31,208 bases of DNA from Ilumatobacteraceae bacterium (GCA_025463305.1 JAOBWK010000041.1:1-31208); one strand, 5' to 3'. Counted from the stretch's first letter, positions 1 to 8,145 are shown. Program-made: numbers and translations. The notes: generated from the sequence alone by a model not told the origin.

Positions 1-1
1 G

Positions 2-604
2 CCCGCACCGATGGCGGCGCCGACGCCCGCTCCATCGCCCGCCGCCGAGGCGGCGACGGCCGCGATGCCCGTGTCGACGCCGTCGCCGGCTGCCACGCCG
101 GCACCGGCCGTCGCCGGCCCCCAGCCGGTCAAGGTCAAGGGCCTGGTCTGCGCCCGCGGCCACTTCAACGATCCCCGCACCCGGTTCTGCGCGACGTGCG
201 GCATCGCGATGCACCAGACGAGCTTCATCCTCACCGAAGACGTCCGCCCGCCGCTCGGGGTCCTCGTGATGAGCGACGGCACGTACCACACACTCGTCAC
301 CAGCCTCGTCTTCGGGCGGGATCCCGACGACGATCCCGAGGTGCGCGAAGGCCGTGCCCAGGGCGTGACGTTGATCGATCCGGGCAACACGATCTCGCGC
401 GTGCACGCCGAGATCCGCGCCGTCGACTGGGACGTGAACATCGTCGATCACGGCTCCACCAACGGCACGTTCGTGTGGTCGGCCGAGCGTCAGCAGTGGG
501 ATCGGCTCACCCCGAACGCACCCGTGCCGCTGGCGCCCGGCCAGCACGTTGCGTTCGGTCGGCTGACGGCCACCTACGAGTCCTCGAACCGCCAGAAGAG
601 CTGA
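2..604 (+). CDS. FHA domain protein with N-terminal zinc ribbon (5' end outside window)
   Basis: The frame is open to the left edge, so the true start probably lies outside; the first ATG inside is at base 11. The visible N-terminus is an Ala/Pro-rich flexible segment. A short zinc-ribbon-like motif follows (CARGH, then FCATCG, around residues 47-64 counted from the ATG). The C-terminal half is a forkhead-associated domain with the usual phosphothreonine-binding signature residues: FGRDP, SRVH and STNGTF. FHA domains bind phosphothreonine peptides, usually as readers of Ser/Thr kinase signalling. No membrane segment is visible in this part. It is convergent with the antiporter gene, and a second FHA gene lies 2.2 kb away, so both may serve the same signalling circuit (inference). 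The fold assignment is firm; the partner is unknown. Confidence 0.85.
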   Translation, partial: PAPMAAPTPAPSPAAEAATAAMPVSTPSPAATPAPAVAGPQPVKVKGLVCARGHFNDPRTRFCATCGIAMHQTSFILTEDVRPPLGVLVMSDGTYHTLVTSLVFGRDPDDDPEVREGRAQGVTLIDPGNTISRVHAEIRAVDWDVNIVDHGSTNGTFVWSAERQQWDRLTPNAPVPLAPGQHVAFGRLTATYESSNRQKS

Positions 605-633
605 GCAACCACCAGCGCTGCGCGGGCAGGCGT

Positions 634-651
634 CCTCAGCGGGCGCTGAGG
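634..651. terminator. perfect palindrome at the end of convergent genes, possible bidirectional terminator
   Basis: Two 8-base arms, CCTCAGCG and CGCTGAGG, are separated by GG and overlap the antiporter stop codon. The FHA gene coming from the left ends 30 bases earlier. There is no T-run on either side, so intrinsic termination is only a possibility. Confidence 0.35.
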
Positions 652-2759
652 ATCAACGGCTCGGTGCGCACCCAGCTGCCCAGTGCCTCGTCGAGCGGCA
701 CACGGTCGCGCTCGCCCGGATGGACGACGACCGTGTCGGTCGTCGTCGCACCCACGGAGATCGCGCCCGCAGGCGCCGCCTCGACGCGCTCCACGCCGAG
801 CTGCTTGATCTGCCTGGCGAGCCGGCTCGACAGCCCGTCGCTGTGCAGCGGCACACCGTTGGCGAGCGCGATCCGCACGGCGATCTCGACCGCAGCGAGC
901 TCGGCCGACGAGCCGCCGGCATGCGCGGTGACGCCCGCTGCGCCGGTGATCGAACCGCTCGGGATCAACACGTCGCAGCCGAGGTGGCGCAGCACCGGGA
1001 CGAGCGAGTCGTCGGACGCACTGATCACCACGGCCGATGGCGCGAGCCGCTCGATCTCGGCGGCCACGTCGGCGGCCCGATCGACCGATGAGCGGGAGAT
1101 GATCTGACACGTCAGGCCCGCCTGCTCGATGGTCTCGCGCAGGGTCTTCATCTCGCCCAGGTCGTCGGCGAAGCTCGCCAGCCCGGCACCCTGCGGGGTG
1201 AGGCGGACGATGGTGACCGAGCCGGTCTTGCGCCCACCGCCGTATGCAGCGGCGAGATCGGCGAGGGGTTGGGCCGCGGTGATGTCGTCGACGAGGATGG
1301 CCACGCGGTCGGTGGCGGTGCTGGTGCGCTTGCGTTCCGCATCGGCGATGTCTCGCTCCAGCCATCGATCGGGGTAGACGAGCTTCAGCAGCGGTCCGGC
1401 CATCGCGGTGGTGACCACGGCCATGATCACGAGCAGCGTGTACAGCTTGTCGTCGATGACGCCGGAGTCGCGGCCGATCGTGAGCACGATCAGCTCGGTG
1501 AGCCCTCGGGTGTTCATCAACGCGCCGACGGCGAGCGACTGTCGGCGCGGCACGCCGACGGCGCGGGCCGCCACCGAGGCACCGACGAACTTGCCGACGC
1601 AGGCAATCGCGATGATCGCCAGCGCCGGGAGGATGTCGCTGGTGGTGAGCCCCTGGAGGTTCACGCCCTGACCGGCGATCACGAAGAACACGGGAAGCAG
1701 GAGCTGCACGCTGACGCCTTCGATGCGATCGGCGATCGAGTGGAACAGGTTCGGCGCGTTGTTGCGGGGCACCGCGACGCCGAACAGGAAGCCGCCGATG
1801 ATCTCATGGACGCCGATGTTGCTGGTGACGTACGCGGAGAGCATCAGCCCGATGAACAGGATCGTCAGCTGCTCGGGCGCGAGCTTGTTGCCGTTCTTGC
1901 GGTACGGCACGAGCACGAACCGTTCCAGCAGCGGTCTGACCACGATGAACAGCACCGCCACGTAGACCAGCATCTTGGCGAGGATCACGAGGATGTCGGT
2001 GGCGCTCCCCTGGCCAGCGAGCGCGGTCGCGAGCGCGAGCAACGTGAAGGCCATCAGGTCGTCGATGGCCGCGCACGCCACCATCAGCAGGCCCAATGGG
2101 ATCTTGAACATGTTGCGTTCGGCGAGGATGCGCGCGAGCACCGGGAACGCGGTGACGCACATCGACACGGCGATGAAGATCGCGAACGGCACGAAGTCCG
2201 TCGACTTGTCGACGAGCGGAGCCGGTTCGGGCTTGCCGGCTGTCTTGGCCTTCTCGATCGCAGCGGCGCGCGTCGCGATCTTGCCGGCGACCTCCTTGGA
2301 CACCTTGCTGCACGGCGTGATCTGCGCGCTGCCGCCCGTCTCCACGGCGACGCAGCTGTGGTCGGCGTGGAGGTAGTTGCCGAGCACGAAGAAGCCGAGC
2401 GCGAACGGGACCGCGATCGACGTCAGCGAGATGGCAGCGGCGCGCTTGCCGGAGCGGCGGACGACCTCGAGGTCCACCTCGAGGCCGACGATGAACATGA
2501 ACAGCACCAAGCCCAGCGACGCGACGAGCTTGAAGAACGGGATGTCGATCACGTTGAACAGCCGGCTCTGCAGGCTCGGCGAGATCTGGCCGAGCAGGCT
2601 GGGACCGAGGGCGATGCCGACGAGCACCTCACCGATCACCACCGGTTGCTTGATCGCGCGGAACACGATGCCGACGAGCCGGCCGAGCGCCAGCACCACG
2701 GCGAGGCACAGCAGCAACGCGACGAAGTGCTTGTCCTGGGCGTTGAGTTCTGCGAGCAC
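636..2759 (-). CDS. CPA2-family cation/proton antiporter with C-terminal UspA-like domain
   Basis: The 707-residue membrane protein starts at a GTG at 2759, chosen because AAGGGGAG lies 7 bases upstream; an in-frame ATG further upstream would overlap the preceding FHA gene. Residues about 10-465 contain roughly a dozen hydrophobic segments typical of Na+(K+)/H+ exchangers (KefB/NhaS type). The paired aspartates of CAAIDD sit near residue 233 and a conserved MNTRGLTEL motif near 416. Residues about 485-707 form a soluble cytoplasmic domain resembling tandem universal-stress-protein modules. A hydrophilic loop of about 55 residues with two cysteines (about 131-187) sits between two membrane spans and is longer than usual for the family. 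It is the last gene after the Hsp70-like and FHA genes, which suggests control of ion flux by a phospho-signal (inference). Ion specificity cannot be read. Confidence 0.88.
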   Translation of the reverse strand: MLAELNAQDKHFVALLLCLAVVLALGRLVGIVFRAIKQPVVIGEVLVGIALGPSLLGQISPSLQSRLFNVIDIPFFKLVASLGLVLFMFIVGLEVDLEVVRRSGKRAAAISLTSIAVPFALGFFVLGNYLHADHSCVAVETGGSAQITPCSKVSKEVAGKIATRAAAIEKAKTAGKPEPAPLVDKSTDFVPFAIFIAVSMCVTAFPVLARILAERNMFKIPLGLLMVACAAIDDLMAFTLLALATALAGQGSATDILVILAKMLVYVAVLFIVVRPLLERFVLVPYRKNGNKLAPEQLTILFIGLMLSAYVTSNIGVHEIIGGFLFGVAVPRNNAPNLFHSIADRIEGVSVQLLLPVFFVIAGQGVNLQGLTTSDILPALAIIAIACVGKFVGASVAARAVGVPRRQSLAVGALMNTRGLTELIVLTIGRDSGVIDDKLYTLLVIMAVVTTAMAGPLLKLVYPDRWLERDIADAERKRTSTATDRVAILVDDITAAQPLADLAAAYGGGRKTGSVTIVRLTPQGAGLASFADDLGEMKTLRETIEQAGLTCQIISRSSVDRAADVAAEIERLAPSAVVISASDDSLVPVLRHLGCDVLIPSGSITGAAGVTAHAGGSSAELAAVEIAVRIALANGVPLHSDGLSSRLARQIKQLGVERVEAAPAGAISVGATTTDTVVVHPGERDRVPLDEALGSWVRTEPLILSAR

Positions 2760-2766
2760 GATGCGA

Positions 2767-2774
2767 CTCCCCTT
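2767..2774 (-). promoter_or_regulatory. Shine-Dalgarno site fixing the antiporter GTG start
   Basis: AAGGGGAG on the minus strand lies 7 bases before the GTG at 2759, in the 26-base gap after the FHA stop codon. It favours this start over the upstream ATG. Confidence 0.7.
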
Positions 2775-2785
2775 GGTGCGGACTG

Positions 2786-3091
2786 TCAGTGAGCGGGTTC
2801 GGGCACGATCGTGCACGAGATGCGGCCGACGCGGATGACGTCGCCGACGGTGATGGCGGCCGGGCCGACGATGCGTTCGGCGTTCACGTAGGTGCCGTTG
2901 GTGGTGGCCAGATCGGCCAGTTGCCAGTGATGGTCTCCGAGGGGCGTGACCCGGGCGTGCATGCGCGAGGCCTCGTCGTCGTGGACGACGACGTCGCAGC
3001 GGAAGTCACGCCCGATGACCGCCTCGTCGACCAGGTACACGAGCTGCTGTCCGTCGACGGGATCGTCGATGCGCAACCACAGGCCGCTCAC
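2786..3091 (-). CDS. small FHA domain protein
   Basis: The 101-residue protein consists of little more than a single FHA domain. The signature residues are present: IGRDF near residue 27, SRMH near 42-45 and TTNGTYV near 63-69. The GTG start overlaps the stop of the upstream Hsp70-like gene (GTGA), indicating translational coupling. The longer open frame that continues upstream is a shadow of the Hsp70-like gene and is not coding. FHA domains recognise phosphothreonine. A free-standing FHA protein coupled to a membrane-anchored Hsp70-like receptor could act as an adaptor between that protein or a kinase and its target, perhaps the antiporter encoded next (inference). No Ser/Thr kinase is present in the window. 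Confidence 0.88.
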   Translation of the reverse strand: MSGLWLRIDDPVDGQQLVYLVDEAVIGRDFRCDVVVHDDEASRMHARVTPLGDHHWQLADLATTNGTYVNAERIVGPAAITVGDVIRVGRISCTIVPEPAH

Positions 3092-5181
3092 AACGCACCC
3101 GCCGCCTTGTCGAACGCCGTCTTCGTCAGCGCGTAGTAGCCATCGAGCTCGCTGCTCGAGGGCGTCGTGTTGTAGGTGGAGTACTGCGTCGTCATGATCA
3201 GCGCACCGACCTGGGTCTCGACGATGTAACCGGTGAGGATGACGCCGCTGGAGCCGTCCTTCGGGGCGGCTTCGTACTTGATCGCGTTGACCGTGCGGCC
3301 GACCTGGCTGGCGTCGCGGGTGGCATCGGTGATGGTGTACGTCACCGGGGTGCCGCCGAGGTTGCCGTCGGACTTCGCGCAGTTCTCGCTGATCGCTTTG
3401 TCCTGGTCGAAGAACGTGGTGGCGTCGGCGTCGGACTCGAACGTCGCGACGTTCTCGTAGAACCCGGACTGGGTGAGGTCGGCACCGGACCCGGACGACG
3501 TGGTGAACACGGCCTCGCCCTGACGGAACGGGTCGGCGATGGCGAACTGCGGGCAGAACGGATCGCCGTCGCCGCTGACGCTGTCGGCGTTCCAGTCCGG
3601 GCTGAACGCGTCGCGAACCTCGCGGATGGTGACGAGCGCGGCCTTCAGCGAGGCGCGCGTCGGCTGGGCGGTGGCCTTCGAGCCGCCGCTGCGCGTCGCG
3701 AGCACGACGGCCCCCGCGATCACGATCAGCACGACGACCACACCGGCGATCAGCAGCGGCGTCCTGTTCCGCTTGGGCACCGGCCCGGGGGTCAGCACAC
3801 CACCGGGCACCGGTGCCGCAACGCCTGGGCCGGCGAAACCGGCCGGCGCGACGGGCGCAGCCGGCGGGTACGGGCCGGCAGTGGAGCCGCCGGGAGCCGG
3901 GGCGGGGGCCATCGACGGTGGCTGGCTGACCTGGTTGGGTGCGGCGAGAGCCGACACGCCGGACGCCGGCATCACCGGCGGGTCCGACATCGGTGCGCCG
4001 GGAGCCTTCGACGCCGTGTCGGCGCTGGGCGGGGCGAGCCGCACGGACTGTTGCGCGGTTCCAGCGGCGGCCTCCTGGGTGGTCAGCCCGATGCCCTGCG
4101 GTGTCGAGACGGACGAGCGGATCGCACGTGCCGCACCGGAGGCCACAGCCGTCTTCGGATCGCCGCGCCGGATCACGGGCACGTTCGGGAACGCCGCCTT
4201 GACCAGCTGCTCGACGATCGGCGAGCGACTGGAACCACCGACGAGCGAGATGCCGGACAGCTGGGAGGAGTCGAGGCCGGCCTCGACGACGCAGCGATCG
4301 AGGAGCACCACCGTCTCCTGCAGGTACGGCGTGACCAGCTCCTCGAACTCGGGACGGGTGAGCCGGAGCTGCTGGAGCCCGGTCGGCAACGGGATCAGCA
4401 GGTCGGCGTAGGCGTTGCCCGACAGGGTCTCCTTGGCCTTGCGCGCCTCGTTGCGCAGCGTCGCGCCGACCTGTTGCCACAGGGGCTCCTCGCCGGTCTG
4501 GATCGCGTCCCACGCATCGACCGGGAGCTGCTCGCCGAGGTGGTTGACGATGAGCTCGTCGAACAGCTCCCCGCCGATGTTCTGGTCGCCGCTCGGGCGG
4601 CCGACGATGTTGAAGCCGCCGCCGCTCGCGGTGACGACCGCCGAGTCGAAGGTGCCGCCGCCGAGGTCGTACACCACGACGTACGCGCCCTGGGCGACGC
4701 CCACCTCGCTCGCAAACGACAGCGCCGCCGCGACGGGTTCGGGGAGCAACGCCGTGTTCGGCAGCTCCGCCTTGGCGGCGGCCTCGAGCAACCGGTTCAG
4801 CCGCGGCCGGTTCCAGGTGGCCGGATGGGTGAGCCGCACCTCGGTCGGCGGGCCGCCCATCTGGCGCACCGCCTCGGTGTAAACGGACTTGAGCACCGCC
4901 GCGACGAGGTTGACGACCTGGTACGGATGCCCGTCGAGCACCACCGGCGCCTGATCACCGAGGCGGTTCTTGAGGGCGCGCAAGGTGCTGCCGGGATGTG
5001 TCCCGGACAGGTCGTCGGCCGTGCGGCCGACGATGATGGCGCCCCCGCTGTCGACCATCACGACCGATGGCATGCGTCGCTCGCCGCCGACCTCGATCAC
5101 CTCGGGCGCGCGGTCGCCGACCTTGGAGGCCGCGACGGTGTAGCTGGTGCCGAAGTCGATCGCGAGAATCCACGAAGCCAA
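3088..5181 (-). CDS. Hsp70-like ATPase with single membrane span and extracellular sensor-like domain
   Basis: The protein has 697 residues from a TTG at 5181. That start is chosen because AAGGAG lies 10 bases upstream and because an alternative GTG at 5214 overlaps the predicted -10 box. Residues 5-355 form an actin/Hsp70 nucleotide-binding domain with phosphate-1 (LAIDFGTSYT), phosphate-2 (YDLGGGTFD, about 171-179) and adenosine (SLVGGSSRSP) motifs. The normal Hsp70 peptide-binding domain is missing and is replaced by an Ala/Pro-rich linker (about 370-470). One hydrophobic span (about 475-496) follows, then an extracellular domain of about 200 residues with two cysteines (near 543 and in ENCAK). 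That domain resembles by eye the extracellular sensor domains of PknH-type proteins; this is not confirmed. The layout is that of a receptor: cytoplasmic ATPase, membrane span, outside sensor. Confidence 0.85.
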   Translation of the reverse strand: MASWILAIDFGTSYTVAASKVGDRAPEVIEVGGERRMPSVVMVDSGGAIIVGRTADDLSGTHPGSTLRALKNRLGDQAPVVLDGHPYQVVNLVAAVLKSVYTEAVRQMGGPPTEVRLTHPATWNRPRLNRLLEAAAKAELPNTALLPEPVAAALSFASEVGVAQGAYVVVYDLGGGTFDSAVVTASGGGFNIVGRPSGDQNIGGELFDELIVNHLGEQLPVDAWDAIQTGEEPLWQQVGATLRNEARKAKETLSGNAYADLLIPLPTGLQQLRLTRPEFEELVTPYLQETVVLLDRCVVEAGLDSSQLSGISLVGGSSRSPIVEQLVKAAFPNVPVIRRGDPKTAVASGAARAIRSSVSTPQGIGLTTQEAAAGTAQQSVRLAPPSADTASKAPGAPMSDPPVMPASGVSALAAPNQVSQPPSMAPAPAPGGSTAGPYPPAAPVAPAGFAGPGVAAPVPGGVLTPGPVPKRNRTPLLIAGVVVVLIVIAGAVVLATRSGGSKATAQPTRASLKAALVTIREVRDAFSPDWNADSVSGDGDPFCPQFAIADPFRQGEAVFTTSSGSGADLTQSGFYENVATFESDADATTFFDQDKAISENCAKSDGNLGGTPVTYTITDATRDASQVGRTVNAIKYEAAPKDGSSGVILTGYIVETQVGALIMTTQYSTYNTTPSSSELDGYYALTKTAFDKAAGAL

Positions 5182-5191
5182 AAGGGGGGAA

Positions 5192-5197
5192 CTCCTT
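5192..5197 (-). promoter_or_regulatory. Shine-Dalgarno site for the Hsp70-like TTG start
   Basis: AAGGAG on the minus strand lies 10 bases before the TTG at 5181. No ATG or GTG is suitably placed, so this site decides the start. Confidence 0.6.
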
Positions 5198-5212
5198 GTT
5201 GAAACTTGGAGC

Positions 5213-5218
5213 ACCTTA
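5213..5218 (-). promoter_or_regulatory. putative -10 box of the Hsp70-FHA-antiporter operon
   Basis: TAAGGT on the minus strand fits the actinobacterial TANNNT -10 pattern. It would start a transcript near 5205 with a leader of about 25 bases containing AAGGAG. It lies in the 54-base gap after the creatininase-family gene, so the operon probably has its own promoter. Confidence 0.45.
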
Positions 5219-5235
5219 GCCGCGGCCGAAGGTGG

Positions 5236-6027
5236 CTACTTGCCGAAGTTGAACGTCCGGATCTCGCGCAACGACTCGCCGAACGCTGTGACGGAGCCCT
5301 CGAACAGCTGCTTGCCGAGCTCGGCGGTGGCGGTGGTGGGATCGCCGATGTAACCGTCGTCGAAGAAGTCGTTGGAGAGCCAGCCGAAGCTCACCTTGCC
5401 GCCGAACTTCACATAGCGGTTGCCGATCAGGCCCTCCGGGATCCGCCGTTCCGCGAGGCCCATGTCGCACAGGTGCGGCGCGAGGTGGAGCATGATGCTC
5501 GTCTCCTCGGTGCCACCGTGGATGCCCATCCCGTGCTCGCCGGCGGCCGAGGTGCCGCCCTGGTCGGCCGGCACCCCGGGATGCGTCGTGAACGTCATCA
5601 GCCCGTGATCGAGGCGGATCTCGCGGTTGGCGGTGCCGAGGAGCGTGCTGTTGCCGCCGTGCCCGTTGAGGAACACCAGCCGCTTCGCCGGCGTCTTGGC
5701 GATGCAACGGCCGATGTCGTCGAGGACGGCCAGCAGCGTGGACGCCGACAGCCAGATCGTTCCGCTCGACCAGGCGTGCTCGTTCGATTTCGTGAACGCC
5801 AGCGGCGGGAGCAGCCACGCATCGACCTCGTCGCCGACGTCGGCGATCGTCGCTTCGGCGACGGCCTGGGCGATGATCAGGTCGGTGTTCAGCGGCAGGT
5901 GCGGCCCGTGCTGCTCGATGGCCCCGAGCGGCTGGATGATGATCGAGTGCTCGGTGAGCAAACGGTCGACCTGGGGGCCGGACAGGTCGTCGAGATGGCG
6001 AACACGGGGGCTGCTCGGGATGGTCAC
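5236..6027 (-). CDS. creatininase-family metal-dependent amidohydrolase
   Basis: The 263-residue protein belongs to the creatininase/FAPy-deformylase/MftE family, whose members hydrolyse amide bonds with divalent metals. Metal-ligand motifs are visible: EQHGPHLPLNTD (E38, H40, D49), NGHGGN (H123), and GIHGGTEETS near residue 170. NGHGGN rather than the Glu-containing motif of true creatininase argues against creatinine as the substrate; a deformylase or peptidase role is equally possible. The GTG start at 6027 lies 6 bases after a TANNNT box, as expected for a leaderless mRNA; the frame is open further upstream. It is divergent from the FAD oxidoreductase and upstream of the Hsp70-like gene on the same strand. 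No mycofactocin genes are present to support an MftE role. Confidence 0.82.
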   Translation of the reverse strand: MTIPSSPRVRHLDDLSGPQVDRLLTEHSIIIQPLGAIEQHGPHLPLNTDLIIAQAVAEATIADVGDEVDAWLLPPLAFTKSNEHAWSSGTIWLSASTLLAVLDDIGRCIAKTPAKRLVFLNGHGGNSTLLGTANREIRLDHGLMTFTTHPGVPADQGGTSAAGEHGMGIHGGTEETSIMLHLAPHLCDMGLAERRIPEGLIGNRYVKFGGKVSFGWLSNDFFDDGYIGDPTTATAELGKQLFEGSVTAFGESLREIRTFNFGK

Positions 6028-6033
6028 CGCCTC

Positions 6034-6039
6034 ACGATA
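6034..6039 (-). promoter_or_regulatory. putative -10 box, leaderless creatininase-family gene
   Basis: TATCGT on the minus strand is separated by 6 bases from the GTG start codon at 6027, placing the transcription start at or next to the start codon. Confidence 0.5.
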
Positions 6040-6061
6040 GCCGTGCGGCCAGAATGGCGGA

Positions 6062-7630
6062 GTGGCTACATCTGGCTCTGGGACTGATGCTGACGTGATC
6101 GTGATCGGCGCCGGGCACAACGGCCTGGTGACCGCCGCCTACCTCGCCAAGGTCGGCCTGCGCACGATGTTGATCGAGGCCCGCGCGACGGTCGGCGGCA
6201 CCGCGGCGAGCGAGCCGTTCGGCGGTGCGACCGTCAACATCTGCAACTGCGATCACCTCACGTTCCGCACCACGCCGGTGATGCGCGAGCTCGACCTCGC
6301 GTCGCACGGGCTGCGCTACCTCGACGTCGATCCGTCGCAGCTGAACATGACGTGGGACGACCCGCGTCCGTGGCTCAGCTTCCACGACGTCGACCGCACC
6401 ATCGACGGGTTGAACCTCCTGCACCCCGGCGAGGTCGAGGGCTACCGCCAGTACCTCAAAGCGGCGATGCCCGCCGTGCGGATGGTGCTCGACGCGGCGG
6501 CCGATCCGCCGAGCGTCGGCGGGCTGACCCGCTCGGTCCTGCAGAAGCGGATGCGCGGGCTCTCCACGCTGCTGCGCTGGAGCCGGCGCAGCGCCGCCGA
6601 CGTGATGCGCACCTACTTCGCCACCGAGGCCATGCGCGCCCCGGCCCTCGCGGTCGGGCCGATGGTCTGGGGCATCTCGCCGGAGACTCCGGGCACCGGG
6701 CTCGGCGCGCTCACGTACGCGATGCGCCACGTCGCCAAGGTCGGCCGTCCGGTCGGCGGCAGCGGTGCGGTCCCGGAGGCGCTGCTCGCCTCGTTCCTCG
6801 CCTCACACGGCACCTTGCGGACGTCGTCGCGCGTGTCGTCCATCGTCTGCGACTCGACGGGGGTCCGCGGGGTCACGCTCGCCGACGGCAACGAGATCCG
6901 CGCCGACATCGTCGTGTCGGCCTGCGATCCGCACCGCACGTTCGTCGAGTGGCTGAGCGGTGCGCCGCCACAGGCCGACGCCCTCACCCGCCGCTGGCGC
7001 GCCATCCCGCACAGCCAGGGCTACGAGTCCAAGATCGACGCCATCGTCACCGAGGTCCCGCGGCTGCGGGCCACCGACACTGCCGACTTCCAGCGCCTCG
7101 GGGTCGATCCCGCGGCGTGCACGGCTGCCATCGCGCCGTCGATCGCCGACATGGTCCGCGGCGCCCGCCTGATGGACCGTGGAGAGATCCTGGATCGGCC
7201 CGGCTTCCTCGTCAACGTGCCGACCGTGATGGATCCGACGATGGCGCCCGAGGGCCACCACGTGCTCAGCCTCGAGGCGATCTACACGCCGTACGACTTC
7301 GTCGGTGGCTGGTCGAGCGACGCCGAGCCACGGCGATGGCTCGATCGGTTCGGGACACTCGTGCAGTCGTCGTTCGCGGATTCGATCGTCGAGTGGCGGA
7401 CGATGACGCCGGAGTCCTACGAGTCGGAGTTCAACCTGCCCAAGGGCCACGCGACGAGCTTCGCCGGCGGGCCGCTCGCCGCGCTGCGCAACAAGAACCC
7501 GGAGCTGACCCGCTACGAGACGGCCGTGCGCGGGCTCTACATCACCGGCGCGGCGACGTTCCCGGGCGCAGGTGTGTGGGGCGCCAGCGGCCGCAACGCG
7601 GCCACGGTCGTGATGCGCTCGCTGCCCTGA
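6062..7630 (+). CDS. NAD(P)/FAD-dependent oxidoreductase, phytoene dehydrogenase/PYROXD2-like
   Basis: The 522-residue flavoprotein belongs to the amine-oxidase/phytoene-desaturase superfamily (COG1233 type). The N-terminal dinucleotide-binding fold is clear: DVIVIGAGHNGLVTAAYLAK near residues 11-30, followed by an acidic residue (LIEAR) for the FAD ribose. A C-terminal FAD segment contains the glycine-rich GLYITGAATFPGAGVWG. There is no signal peptide or membrane span. The GTG start at 6062 has no convincing ribosome-binding site; CAGAAT six bases upstream could be a weak -10 box of a leaderless mRNA. No phytoene synthase or other carotenoid gene is nearby, so a carotenoid role is not supported and the PYROXD2-like subgroup with unknown substrate fits better. 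It is convergent with the phosphoribosyltransferase gene with only 7 bases between stops. Confidence 0.85.
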   Translation: MATSGSGTDADVIVIGAGHNGLVTAAYLAKVGLRTMLIEARATVGGTAASEPFGGATVNICNCDHLTFRTTPVMRELDLASHGLRYLDVDPSQLNMTWDDPRPWLSFHDVDRTIDGLNLLHPGEVEGYRQYLKAAMPAVRMVLDAAADPPSVGGLTRSVLQKRMRGLSTLLRWSRRSAADVMRTYFATEAMRAPALAVGPMVWGISPETPGTGLGALTYAMRHVAKVGRPVGGSGAVPEALLASFLASHGTLRTSSRVSSIVCDSTGVRGVTLADGNEIRADIVVSACDPHRTFVEWLSGAPPQADALTRRWRAIPHSQGYESKIDAIVTEVPRLRATDTADFQRLGVDPAACTAAIAPSIADMVRGARLMDRGEILDRPGFLVNVPTVMDPTMAPEGHHVLSLEAIYTPYDFVGGWSSDAEPRRWLDRFGTLVQSSFADSIVEWRTMTPESYESEFNLPKGHATSFAGGPLAALRNKNPELTRYETAVRGLYITGAATFPGAGVWGASGRNAATVVMRSLP

Positions 7631-7637
7631 TCGGGCT

Positions 7638-8132
7638 TCAGGCGTCCTTGACGGCCCAATCGCGACGGGCGACGGGGTCCTTGTCGCTCCACGGGAAGTT
7701 GATCCACTGATCGGTGCGCTTCCACACGTAGTCGCAGTGCACGACGGAGTGGGACTTCTCGTAGATGACCGCGGTGCGGACCTCGGCCACCTTGCCGGCG
7801 CAGAACTCCTCGACGCTGCGCAGGGTGTGCCCGGTGTCGGCGACGTCGTCGGCGATCAGGATGCGCGCGTCGGAGACGTCGACGAAGTCCGGGGCCGGTG
7901 GGAGGATCCGCGGCACGTCGAGGCGCTCGTCGACGCCGGTGTAGAACTCGACGTTCATCGTGTAGACGTTCTTGACCGACAGGGCGTAGCCGAGGGCCCC
8001 GCCGATGAGCAGTCCGCCGCGAGCGATCGACAGGATCATGTCGGGCTCGTAGCCGTCATCGGCCACCATTTGGGCCAGCGCACGGGACGCCTCGCCGAAG
8101 ATTTCCCATGTCAAGATCTCGCGCTCACCCAT
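7638..8132 (-). CDS. purine-type phosphoribosyltransferase (xanthine-guanine/hypoxanthine PRTase-like)
   Basis: The 164-residue type I phosphoribosyltransferase transfers a phosphoribosyl group from PRPP to a base, giving a nucleotide. The PRPP-binding loop ILIADDVADTGHTL lies at residues 91-104, and SIARGGLLIG at 35-44 is the other conserved loop. The C-terminal WINFPWSDKD resembles the base-stacking region of xanthine-guanine phosphoribosyltransferases. The ATG at 8132 lies 10 bases after the stop of the Mo-hydroxylase large subunit on the same strand. A TANNNT box overlapping that stop codon could also drive it separately as a leaderless mRNA. The pairing with a xanthine-dehydrogenase-like enzyme suggests a choice between salvage and oxidation of a purine base (inference); which base is used is not readable. 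Confidence 0.83.
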   Translation of the reverse strand: MGEREILTWEIFGEASRALAQMVADDGYEPDMILSIARGGLLIGGALGYALSVKNVYTMNVEFYTGVDERLDVPRILPPAPDFVDVSDARILIADDVADTGHTLRSVEEFCAGKVAEVRTAVIYEKSHSVVHCDYVWKRTDQWINFPWSDKDPVARRDWAVKDA

Positions 8133-8139
8133 GGCTGCG

Positions 8140-8145
8140 AACCTA
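8140..8145 (-). promoter_or_regulatory. putative -10 box inside the end of the Mo-hydroxylase gene
   Basis: TAGGTT on the minus strand lies 7 bases before the ATG of the phosphoribosyltransferase gene and includes the TAG stop of the upstream gene. It would give a leaderless transcript independent of the Mo-hydroxylase operon. Confidence 0.4.

Noticed and set aside
1269..2792. 507-codon open frame on the plus strand
   Set aside because: It is antisense to the antiporter gene, has a low-complexity Arg/Asp/Glu/His-rich composition and no recognisable domain. It is a shadow of GC-rich codon use.
3092..4513. Upstream part of a long minus-strand frame joined to the small FHA gene
   Set aside because: It overlaps the Hsp70-like gene in another frame and is Arg/Ala-rich without motifs. 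Only the last 101 codons from the GTG at 3091 are real.
7626..7642. Hairpin over the two convergent stop codons, with a similar one at 30977-30988
   Set aside because: TGA on one strand and TCA opposite are complementary by nature, so closely spaced convergent genes give 4-5 base stems automatically. These are too short to call terminators.
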